Below, piece by piece: positions 1 through 6,148 of a stretch of DNA of 14,964 bases. The stretch covers positions 1 to 14,964 of the forward strand of contig CAYLSV010000090.1 in NCBI GenBank assembly GCA_964386435.1, in the 5' to 3' direction. Position numbers and translations under genes: made by a program. Below the pieces are notes generated by a model. The model did no database searches and was not told the origin of the DNA. It was given only the letters and a program-made list of their open reading frames with translations. The stretch's first letter is position 1; each line of letters opens with the position of its first letter. This DNA comes from CAYLSV01 sp964386435 (GTDB lineage Bacteria; Planctomycetota; Phycisphaerae; Tepidisphaerales; Tepidisphaeraceae).

Positions 1-186
1 GCCGATCTGGAGAAGCTCGCCGACGACGCCGTCGGCCCGCGGGTCGACGAGAGCCGCCCCCGCTGGTGGGCGTGGCCGCTGGTGCCGGTGGCCCTCGCGC
101 CGCTGCTGCTGCTGGGCCCGCTGGGCCTCGCCGCCATGCTGTTGGGCACCGCCGCCGGCTGCGCCTACCTCTTGCACCGGCCATAA
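1..186 (+). CDS. C-terminal fragment of a membrane protein (hypothetical)
   Basis: The reading frame is open from the first base and ends at TAA (184-186), so only the last 61 residues are visible. The fragment begins with a charged stretch (ADLEKLADDAVGPRVDESRP). Two hydrophobic segments follow, rich in Leu, Ala, Val and Gly and split only by a short Gly-Pro-Leu-Gly turn, and the protein ends LLHRP. This looks like a C-terminal transmembrane hairpin or one long membrane segment. The family cannot be recognised from this piece. The next gene starts about 8 bases after the stop on the same strand, so the two may be co-transcribed. The frame is favoured over its shadows because it gives a coherent hydrophobic C-terminus. 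Confidence 0.6.
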   Translation, partial: ADLEKLADDAVGPRVDESRPRWWAWPLVPVALAPLLLLGPLGLAAMLLGTAAGCAYLLHRP

Positions 187-194
187 ACTGCCGC

Positions 195-425
195 GTGCCC
201 CGCCAGGACGACACCTTGTTCCGCTGGCTGGGCCGCCAAATCGGCCACGTCCGCCACGCCGTCAAGCCCAAGCCGCCCGAGCCGATCTACCGCCACGAAA
301 AAGTCGAGGAACGCCCGCACCCAACCCGCCCCGGCATCGTCCTCCGCCGCACCACCACCGACGAGGCGGTCCAGGAACAGCCCGGCGAAGCCCCCCGCCC
401 CGCCCCAGACGCATCATCGAAGTAA
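195..425 (+). CDS. Small basic hypothetical protein (76 aa)
   Basis: This short protein starts MPRQDDTLFRWLGRQIGHVR and ends PAPDASSK. The GTG at 195 is chosen because it lies 8 bases after the preceding stop. The frame is open further upstream, but that part overlaps the previous gene and reads as Ala/Arg/Pro shadow sequence. The product has no signal peptide or membrane segment. An amphipathic N-terminus (TLFRWLGRQIGHVRHAV) leads to a Pro/Glu/Arg-rich middle containing RPHPTRPGIVLRRTT. From memory, planctomycetes encode small proteins with a similar 'FRxxGRxxGHV ... HPTxPGxxLRRT' layout, but I know no function. No clear Shine-Dalgarno sequence precedes the GTG, so translation may be coupled to the upstream gene. 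The start is uncertain; a TTG at 216 is possible. Confidence 0.55.
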   Translation: MPRQDDTLFRWLGRQIGHVRHAVKPKPPEPIYRHEKVEERPHPTRPGIVLRRTTTDEAVQEQPGEAPRPAPDASSK

Positions 426-456
426 CGCGTGCTCCATTCACGCCGCACCTCATCGA

Positions 457-495
457 AGAAGCCGCGGGATGGGCGGAGCGAATGGCGCGGCTTCT
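457..495. terminator. Inverted repeat between convergent genes, candidate bidirectional terminator
   Basis: AGAAGCCGCG (457-466) and CGCGGCTTCT (486-495) form a perfect 10-bp inverted repeat with a 19-base loop. It lies in the 122-base gap between the plus-strand gene ending at 425 and the minus-strand gene ending at 548. That is where a terminator serving both directions is expected. No T-rich tract follows on either strand, so it is not a textbook intrinsic terminator. It could instead be a 3'-end stabilising hairpin. Confidence 0.4.
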
Positions 496-547
496 CGAGA
501 GTTGGCAAGGGTGCAACGTGCCCATCGCTGCTGGCGTGCGATGTGTC

Positions 548-1918
548 TCACCACAAGCCGACCCAGGCCGCTTGTTGGAGGGGGCAGTTGCGGAGGTCCC
601 AGTAGGTCACCTCGTTGGTCGCCCCGAAGCTTGAGCCGGGGGTGAAAGCGCCCGAGCGGTTGGCGTTGGCGCGGAGGCTGGCTTTGACTTCCTCGGGCAG
701 GGCGTCGTTGAGGGCCTCGCCGATGTCGTAGGCGACCACGGCGGCGCCGGCGTAGGCGGTGACGAACCGCTCGAAGTCGTCCATCTCCTGCCATTGCTCG
801 GCACGCACCTGGCGGAGCCGGCGCTGCTGGACGCGGGCGAGTTGTTCACGCTCGGGCGAGGGCGGCAGGCTTCGGATCAGCGCGTCGGCGAGTGCCATCA
901 ACTGCGGCTTGCTGCTCAACCCGAGCACGTCGTGGCCCGGCGTGCCGGGGGTCAGGGTACTGGCGTCGCCGAACTGGTGCCAGCGGTGCAACACGTCGAT
1001 CAGCGCCCTCGTGTGCTCATCGCGTTGCTCGAGGGGGCCGAGTTGCCGGGCGATGGTGCGGTAGTAGAAGGCTGCGGCGAACTCGTAGTCGCGCAGGGCG
1101 AACCGGGCAAGGTCCAGGGCGGCGGGCACGTAGCCCAGCTCGGCGGCGGTCCGCAGCGACCGATAGCCGGCCTCGGCGTCGCGGCCCACGCCGCGGCCGT
1201 TGAGCTGCATTGTGCCCAGCCGGTGCATGGCCGAGGGCGAGCCGGCCTCGGCGGCGCGGCGGTAGGCGTTGGCCGCGCGGAACGGGCTGGCGGCGGTGCC
1301 AATGCCTTCTTCGTACAGCCGGCCCAGCGTCGAGTACGCCTCGACGACGCCGCCGTCGGCCGCCCGCTTGATCCACGCGAACGCTGCCTTTGGTTCCGGA
1401 TCAGCCCCGACGCCGTCGAGCAGGCGGATGCCCAGCAGGTGCTGCGCCGCCGGGTGGCCGGCCTCGGCGGCGCGGAACAGATGGTCGTTGGCCGCCACCG
1501 GATCGACCGGCCCGCCCACACCCGCGGCGTCGGCCATGCCCAGGGTCAACGAGGCCGGGGCGTGTCCGCTATCCGCCAATGCCGTGAGCGTCGCGCGGGC
1601 CGTCTCCGCTTGGGCCTCGACCCAGCGGCCGGTGAGTCGTTGCACGGCCGCGAAGTGCCGCGCCTCGACACCGCCCTCGCGCTCGGCCTGCTCGATGAGC
1701 TGCCGCGCCGCGGCCGCGTGGGCGGCGGTCGAATCGGCGTCCACCGCGCTGCCCCACACGCCGCCCAACAACCGGCCGGCCTCCTGCCAATCCGGCGACG
1801 CCTCGGCGGCGACCTCAACCGGCCGGGCCTCGGCGGCCTCGGTCGGCTCCTCGCCACATCCGGCACCGGACAACACGAGCAGCAGGGCGGCGGGCAACAG
1901 CGGGCGTCGGGTTCGCAT
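548..1918 (-). CDS. Sel1-repeat putative lipoprotein (456 aa)
   Basis: The ATG at 1918 is chosen because GGAGA lies about 8 bases upstream and the product then begins with an export signal, MRTRRPLLPAALLLVLSGAG, followed by Cys21 as the likely lipidated residue. The lipobox is loose, with Gly at -3. An Ala/Glu-rich linker follows. From about residue 117 to 270 there are Sel1-type (TPR-like) repeats, seen in segments such as AAEAGHPAAQHLLGIRLLDG, YSTLGRLYEEGIG and MHRLGTMQLNGRGVG. The remainder, about 275-456, is helical and has no recognised domain. Sel1 repeats mediate protein-protein contacts, so a scaffold role in the cell envelope is an inference. The gene lies 56 bases downstream of another putative lipoprotein gene on the same strand, probably in one transcript. 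The open frame extends upstream of 1918, but that part overlaps the neighbouring gene and lacks sensible composition. Confidence 0.88.
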   Translation of the reverse strand: MRTRRPLLPAALLLVLSGAGCGEEPTEAAEARPVEVAAEASPDWQEAGRLLGGVWGSAVDADSTAAHAAAARQLIEQAEREGGVEARHFAAVQRLTGRWVEAQAETARATLTALADSGHAPASLTLGMADAAGVGGPVDPVAANDHLFRAAEAGHPAAQHLLGIRLLDGVGADPEPKAAFAWIKRAADGGVVEAYSTLGRLYEEGIGTAASPFRAANAYRRAAEAGSPSAMHRLGTMQLNGRGVGRDAEAGYRSLRTAAELGYVPAALDLARFALRDYEFAAAFYYRTIARQLGPLEQRDEHTRALIDVLHRWHQFGDASTLTPGTPGHDVLGLSSKPQLMALADALIRSLPPSPEREQLARVQQRRLRQVRAEQWQEMDDFERFVTAYAGAAVVAYDIGEALNDALPEEVKASLRANANRSGAFTPGSSFGATNEVTYWDLRNCPLQQAAWVGLW

Positions 1919-1974
1919 CGGCAAGTCTCCGGCAGGTGATCGGCAAAATGGGCGGTGATCCCGCGAGGCAGCCA

Positions 1975-2970
1975 TCAGTCGGTGGTCAGGTCCGTCCAGT
2001 CGCCGAGCTGCTCGCGGACCAACTCGGCAATGATCCGTTCGCGGACGGCGTCGACCTTCGGCCAGCCGAGGCCGTTCATCAGGCGGTACTCGACATGGGT
2101 GGCGTCGCTGAGGGCACTGTCCGGCTCCAGCAGCATGAGCTGGGTCGCGAAGTTCGGCGGAAGCACCCGCTTGTCGTGGCTGCCGTAGAACTGCTCGAAC
2201 ACCCGGTCGCCCACGACCCGCGCCTCGTAAACGGCCCGCAGGTGCGCGCCCCACGGGTGCCAACCGGCTTCAATGTGCCGCGGGTAGGCCTCCTCGTAGG
2301 CGGCGACGACGGCGTCGGCCAGGTTCGGGTCCGGCACGGGCGGCGGGGCGGGCGGGTCGAGGCGGAACGTCTCGCTGAGCAGAAACGCCTCGGCCAACTC
2401 GTCGGCCTTCTCGAGCCCGGCGAGCCACTGGGTGACCTTCGCCTCGACATCCGTTTCGCCCATTTCCTCGGCCAGCGCCCGCGCCTGGGCCGGTCGTTGA
2501 TCGGGCCGGCCCAGCGATGTCCGCCACAGCTCCTGCACCGGGCCGTCGAACTTGTCGAGCCCGAGCTCGAGCATGAACCGCTCGGTAAGCTTGTGCAAGT
2601 CGATGCGAACCACGCCGTGCAAGTTCAAGGCGACGGCTTGTTTGGCGGCCAGGGCCTCCGGCGGGGCGATGACGCGTTTGCCCAACCAGTCGAGCCGGCC
2701 GATGGTCACGCCCTCGGGAAGCGGCTTGGTGTCGGCCGGCCGCCACAGCGGCTCGCGCCGCCAGCTGCCCAGCCCGGCGTCGTCCTCGGCGAGATCGGTG
2801 GGGGCGAACGAACGCCGCGGTTGCTCCGTTTCGGCCTCCGCAGCTTGCGGCACCGGCTCGGCCCCCTCGGCCGGCTCGGCCTGCCCCGACGCCGGCTCGC
2901 CGTCGCACGCAATGCCCGCCCACAGCAACACGGCCCACGCCGCGACAATGGCACATCGTGATAGCAGCAC
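1975..2970 (-). CDS. Putative lipoprotein of unknown function (331 aa)
   Basis: With the GTG start at 2970 the product begins MLLSRCAIVAAWAVLLWAGI followed by Ala-Cys22, a signal peptide with an atypical lipobox. A low-complexity Ala/Glu/Pro/Gln linker runs to about residue 50. The rest is soluble and mixed alpha/beta, with an aromatic-rich segment near the C-terminus (EAGWHPWGAHLRAVYEARVV, then FEQFYGSHDKR). I do not recognise the family. Upstream starts in the same frame (TTG at 3006 and at 2985) are possible, but they coincide with a good -35/-10 promoter match at 3006-2977. If that promoter is used, transcription would begin at about 2970 and the mRNA would be leaderless. No Shine-Dalgarno sequence is visible before the GTG. 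The Sel1 gene follows 56 bases downstream, so the pair is likely an operon. Confidence 0.78.
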   Translation of the reverse strand: MLLSRCAIVAAWAVLLWAGIACDGEPASGQAEPAEGAEPVPQAAEAETEQPRRSFAPTDLAEDDAGLGSWRREPLWRPADTKPLPEGVTIGRLDWLGKRVIAPPEALAAKQAVALNLHGVVRIDLHKLTERFMLELGLDKFDGPVQELWRTSLGRPDQRPAQARALAEEMGETDVEAKVTQWLAGLEKADELAEAFLLSETFRLDPPAPPPVPDPNLADAVVAAYEEAYPRHIEAGWHPWGAHLRAVYEARVVGDRVFEQFYGSHDKRVLPPNFATQLMLLEPDSALSDATHVEYRLMNGLGWPKVDAVRERIIAELVREQLGDWTDLTTD

Positions 2971-2976
2971 GCGAGA

Positions 2977-3006
2977 ATAATACAAGCGCCCGCCGGTCGA
3001 GTGCAA
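2977..3006 (-). promoter_or_regulatory. Predicted sigma70-type promoter for the lipoprotein/Sel1 pair
   Basis: On the minus strand, TTGCAC (3006-3001) and TATTAT (2982-2977) are separated by 18 bases. This is an AT-rich island in GC-rich surroundings and lies in the gap after the M28 gene, which ends at 3051. The expected transcription start is near 2970, which coincides with the GTG that gives the best signal peptide. The match is by eye only. Confidence 0.45.
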
Positions 3007-3050
3007 GACCAGACAAGCACGTTTGCTGCGCTAAATCGTCGGCCGGCCCG

Positions 3051-3962
3051 TCAAGGGTTGGCCAGCGTGCGCACCGCTTGCTCCAAATCGTCCACCACCT
3101 GCTCGAATCGGTCGAAGTCGAGGGTGGCCGGAGTGTCGGTGGGGCGGTGGTAGTGGCGGTTGCGGAAGAACGAGGTGTCGGTCAGGATCAGGCCGGGGTA
3201 GCCGGCGCGTTGGTAGGACCAGTGATCGGACAGGCCGCCGGCGTCGACCTCGCGGGGCAGGGTCAGGGCGATCAGGCGGATTGTGCCGGGCCAGGCGGCG
3301 TCGAACTGCGCGATGAAGTCGCCGCTCATCGGCTCGCCCTCGGCCGCGACGAAGTCGGCCACATCGGCACCAGGAATCGCCAGGCCCGGCGGCATGCGCT
3401 GGCTGTTCGGCTCGTCGCTGAAGTAGCCGATCATGTCGACGCTGATAACGCCGAAGATCGCCTCGCCCGCCGCCCGGCTCGCCTGCGCGGCAACGACGCT
3501 GCCCATCGTCGCGGTGCGGAAGTGCGGCGGCTCCTCATTGGCCCACAGGATCAGGCGGATCGGCCGGGCGTGTTCGGCGTCCTTCAGCCGCCGGGCCAGT
3601 TCCAGCACCGCCGCCACGCCCGTCGCGTTGTCGTCGGCCCCCGGCGTCGTCGGCACCGCGTCGTGGTGGGCCCCGACGATCAACATCGGCAACCCCGGCT
3701 CCGTCCCCGGCAGCTCGACGATCAGGTTGTGGCACAACACGCCGACCGCCTCGAACGTCTGCCGCCGCACCGCGTGCCCGGCGTCCTCCAGCCGGCCCTC
3801 AAGGTAATCAACGCTCGCCGCGTACACCGCCGGGTGCGTCGGGTCGCGGTCGGCGTAGGTGGTCGAGAGCGTCTCGATCTCCACCCGCATCGCCGACGCC
3901 GCCGGCTGCGTGGTTGGGGCGATGAGCAGGTGCAGCGACAGCAGCAGGGCGGGCAGGGGCAC
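3051..3962 (-). CDS. Exported M28-family zinc metallopeptidase (303 aa)
   Basis: Family M28 enzymes use two zinc ions to remove N-terminal amino acids or cleave small peptides. All the expected ligand motifs are present in order: GAHHD (His99, Asp101), GADDN (bridging Asp near 110), NEEPP (Glu143/Glu144, catalytic base and zinc ligand), SVDMIGY (Asp176) and YHRPTDT (His272). From the GTG at 3962 the protein begins MPLPALLLSLHLLIAP and then TTQPAASA, a cleavable Sec signal, so the enzyme should act in the periplasm or outside the cell. The open frame continues upstream, but that part overlaps the preceding gene and is Arg/Pro-rich shadow sequence. The start lies 22 bases after the dehydrogenase stop codon and has no strong ribosome site, which suggests co-transcription and possibly translational coupling. 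Substrate specificity cannot be read from the sequence. Confidence 0.92.
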   Translation of the reverse strand: MPLPALLLSLHLLIAPTTQPAASAMRVEIETLSTTYADRDPTHPAVYAASVDYLEGRLEDAGHAVRRQTFEAVGVLCHNLIVELPGTEPGLPMLIVGAHHDAVPTTPGADDNATGVAAVLELARRLKDAEHARPIRLILWANEEPPHFRTATMGSVVAAQASRAAGEAIFGVISVDMIGYFSDEPNSQRMPPGLAIPGADVADFVAAEGEPMSGDFIAQFDAAWPGTIRLIALTLPREVDAGGLSDHWSYQRAGYPGLILTDTSFFRNRHYHRPTDTPATLDFDRFEQVVDDLEQAVRTLANP

Positions 3963-3984
3963 CGACCACGATAGTCCGCGGCCG

Positions 3985-5484
3985 CTACTCGCCCACCGGC
4001 TCCGCCTGATCCGGCGAGGCCGCGACGGCGGTGGCGGGGAGGCTCGACCCGTCGGCAACGCTCACGCGGAGAATCGTCCGCTCGCCGTAATCGCTGACGT
4101 ACAGGTGGCCGGTGGTCGGGTCCTGCGTCACGTCCAGCGGGTTGCGGAATTGGGTGAAGCCGGGGATGCCCTCGATTTCCTCGACGAATTGGCCGTCGTC
4201 GCCGACGCGGATGACGGTCAGATCGTTGCCCAGGGAGTAGCGGCAGATGACGAGGGTGCCGTCGAGTTTGCGCTCGGCGGGCGTGTTGTTCACGTTGCGG
4301 AATTGGATGATGCCGTTGGCCGAGCGGTGGTCGCCCAGGTCGCGGATCGGCGGGGCGTACCGCGGGTCGGGCAGGGGGCCCACCGGGTACTGCGGCACCT
4401 CGGCGAAGTCCTCGCCGGCCGTGGGGTTCGCGCCGTTCAGGATGTAGTGGCCCTGCGACGGGTTCGGGTGGCCGTAGTACCGGCCGGGCTTGGCGTCGAG
4501 GAACCAATCGTGCTCGCTGAACGGCACGGCCGCGATCGCCGGGGCGCTGCCGTCGGGAGCGGCCGGCACGTTGCCGCCGGGGCTCGAGCCGTTAACCGGG
4601 ACGTAGAGGTGGCCGTTGTCGTGCCAAATCAGGTCGTACGCCAGCCGCACGCCGGTGGCGTAAATCGTCAGCGGCGCCCCCTCGGCCGCCGGGTCGTAGC
4701 TGCCGCCCCCGCCCACGGTCGTCACGTCGATCGGCAGTGCGTCGGGCAACCGGTCGCGGTGCAGTTGCAGGATCGTCGCGCTCAGCAGCCGCTCGGGCCG
4801 CATGCCCCAGGTCTCGTCGGGGTCGCCGAAGGCGGTGTTGCTCGCCTGCGGGATGTACAGATCGCCCTCGGGGCCGAAGGTCGCCTGCAGCGTCGCGTGG
4901 TCGCCGGTCGACCGCGGCAACCCGACAACCACGTCCGTCACCTCCGCCAAATCAGGCCCGCGGAGCCTGCTCACCATGCCTGAAAAATCGGGCGAATCCT
5001 TGAACGCGAAGTAATTGTGCGTCACCCAGATCACCGGATCATCCGCCGGCCGCCCCGGCTCGAACGCCAGGCCAATGAGCAGCCGCGGCCCGCCGTGGGC
5101 TTGCTGCAGGCTGTCGAACCACGTCGGCTCGCCCAGGTCGCCGTGGGCATCAACCGGGAACCGCGCGATTCGGCCGTCCTCCGTGCCGCCCCACAATAAA
5201 CCGTCCGGCCCCATCTGAACGCTTGTCCAGCCAATGCCGTCGGCGATCGGCTGGGGCGTCTTGGCGAACCGCAAATCGGGGTCAACCGGGTCGTACGTCG
5301 GCGTGCCCCAATCGGTCGGCAGGTTGCCGGTCATCTGCACCACCGGTTCCCGCAGCGGCGGGGCGAGGCCGAGGGTTTGCTTGATCGCGTACCAGTAGCC
5401 GCCGCCTTTGAGCAGGTACGCCGTGCCGCCCAACAACGGCAGTGCAAGGGCCGCGACGACAACGAGTTGTTTCCAACGCCTCAT
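3985..5484 (-). CDS. PQQ-dependent sugar dehydrogenase-like protein (glucose/sorbosone dehydrogenase fold, 499 aa)
   Basis: The protein looks like a six-bladed beta-propeller of the glucose/sorbosone dehydrogenase family, which uses PQQ to oxidise sugars or related alcohols in the periplasm. Blade signatures are GWTSVQMGPDGLLWGGTEDG (85-104), GDHATLQATFGPEGDLYIP (194-212), GVRLAYDLIWHDNGHLYVP (278-296), ANGIIQFR (389-396) and RNPLDVTQDPTTGHLYVSDY (447-466). His196 occupies the place of the family's catalytic histidine, by my alignment from memory. The N-terminus (MRRWKQLVVVAALALPLLGG) is a signal or an uncleaved membrane anchor with no lipobox Cys. The ATG at 5484 is supported by AGGAG 7 bases upstream. 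The cytochrome c gene ends 89 bases upstream on the same strand and is the plausible electron acceptor. PQQ dependence is a family inference; a non-enzymatic propeller cannot be excluded. Confidence 0.85.
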   Translation of the reverse strand: MRRWKQLVVVAALALPLLGGTAYLLKGGGYWYAIKQTLGLAPPLREPVVQMTGNLPTDWGTPTYDPVDPDLRFAKTPQPIADGIGWTSVQMGPDGLLWGGTEDGRIARFPVDAHGDLGEPTWFDSLQQAHGGPRLLIGLAFEPGRPADDPVIWVTHNYFAFKDSPDFSGMVSRLRGPDLAEVTDVVVGLPRSTGDHATLQATFGPEGDLYIPQASNTAFGDPDETWGMRPERLLSATILQLHRDRLPDALPIDVTTVGGGGSYDPAAEGAPLTIYATGVRLAYDLIWHDNGHLYVPVNGSSPGGNVPAAPDGSAPAIAAVPFSEHDWFLDAKPGRYYGHPNPSQGHYILNGANPTAGEDFAEVPQYPVGPLPDPRYAPPIRDLGDHRSANGIIQFRNVNNTPAERKLDGTLVICRYSLGNDLTVIRVGDDGQFVEEIEGIPGFTQFRNPLDVTQDPTTGHLYVSDYGERTILRVSVADGSSLPATAVAASPDQAEPVGE

Positions 5485-5573
5485 GGCGATCTCCTGAGCG
5501 GGTTCTCCCATCATCGGCCACAGACGCCGACGTTCAACTCTGATTTCGGCCGCTTTGACGCCGGCGTTGAGCG

Positions 5574-5999
5574 TCACCGCGTTTTGAGGAACGCGACGAT
5601 GTTGCCCAGGTCGCGGTCGGACAGATTCGGATTGCCCCCACGCGGTGGCATGGGGATGCCGGTCACGTTGTCCGGCCCATCGCCGGGGCGGCCCTGCTTC
5701 AGGAACGCCACGAGATCTTCGTCCTCGAACTGGTGGACGAACGACGTGCCGGCCAGCGGCGTGCCCATGCGCGGCACGCCTTGCCCCGTCGCCCCGTGGC
5801 AGCTGGCGCAGCTGGTCATGTACGCCTCGCCCCCCAGCAGCACCCGCGTCGCCAACGGCGTGATTTCCACCTCGGCCTGCCCCGGCTCCCCGGAGCACCC
5901 GGCAACCGACAACCCCATTGCTCCCGCCGCCAAAAGCAGCAACGTGGCGGCGGCAAACGTGGTGCGACGAACCCGCGAGCAATCAACTGGACTGGACAT
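5574..5999 (-). CDS. Monohaem cytochrome c lipoprotein (141 aa)
   Basis: This is a small class I-type cytochrome c. The haem-binding CASCH motif is at residues 64-68, and Met117 in GIPMPPRGG is the likely sixth ligand. The C-terminal helix reads LSDRDLGNIVAFLKTR, as is usual for this fold. The N-terminus has a basic stretch (SRVRRTT), a hydrophobic core and a good lipobox, SVAGC, with Cys35 lipidated. The protein should therefore be tethered to the membrane facing the periplasm. The ATG at 5999 is chosen because GGAG sits 7 bases upstream; a longer frame adds only 13 residues before it. The gene precedes the quinoprotein dehydrogenase on the same strand, so it probably carries that enzyme's electrons towards a terminal oxidase or a larger cytochrome. 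The partner oxidase is not in this window. Confidence 0.92.
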   Translation of the reverse strand: MSSPVDCSRVRRTTFAAATLLLLAAGAMGLSVAGCSGEPGQAEVEITPLATRVLLGGEAYMTSCASCHGATGQGVPRMGTPLAGTSFVHQFEDEDLVAFLKQGRPGDGPDNVTGIPMPPRGGNPNLSDRDLGNIVAFLKTR

Positions 6000-6027
6000 G
6001 GCAGAACTCCGGTACACCCGGCCGGCC

Positions 6028-6047
6028 CCGCGGCACAAGCGCCGCGG
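6028..6047 (-). promoter_or_regulatory. Perfect hairpin in the cytochrome c 5' leader
   Basis: CCGCGGC (6028-6034) and GCCGCGG (6041-6047) form a 7-bp GC-only stem with a 6-base loop, 28 bases upstream of the cytochrome c start codon. There is no T tract on the minus strand after it, so it is not an obvious terminator for the upstream gene. It may be an mRNA leader structure or a protein-binding palindrome. Confidence 0.35.
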
Positions 6048-6067
6048 TAAAGTGACCAGCAGGTCAG

Positions 6068-6102
6068 ATTATTATCTACCATCGGATTCCAGTCCACGCC
6101 AA
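6068..6102 (-). promoter_or_regulatory. Possible promoter for the cytochrome c/dehydrogenase genes
   Basis: The minus strand shows an AT-rich island, TAGATAATAAT (6078-6068), containing the -10-like hexamer GATAAT (6076-6071). A TTGGCG (6102-6097) lies 18 bases upstream of TAGATA or 20 bases upstream of GATAAT, so the -35/-10 spacing is imperfect for the better -10. Such AT-richness is rare here, and the position, 70 bases ahead of the cytochrome gene, suits a promoter. Confidence 0.33.
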
Positions 6103-6148
6103 ACCAATCGCTGTGGCGTTGTGCCCCACCCGCCGACCCGCAACCGCG

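Noticed and set aside
794..1939. Long open frame on the plus strand opposite the Sel1 gene (381 codons)
   Set aside because: It is a shadow of the minus-strand gene in high-GC DNA: the product is Arg/Gly/Ala-rich with no domain, whereas the opposite strand has a signal peptide, a ribosome site and Sel1 repeats.
1936..4983. Further long plus-strand frames (1936-2961, 2958-3974, 3859-4983)
   Set aside because: They lie opposite the lipoprotein, M28 peptidase and dehydrogenase genes, show no motifs, and overlap each other.
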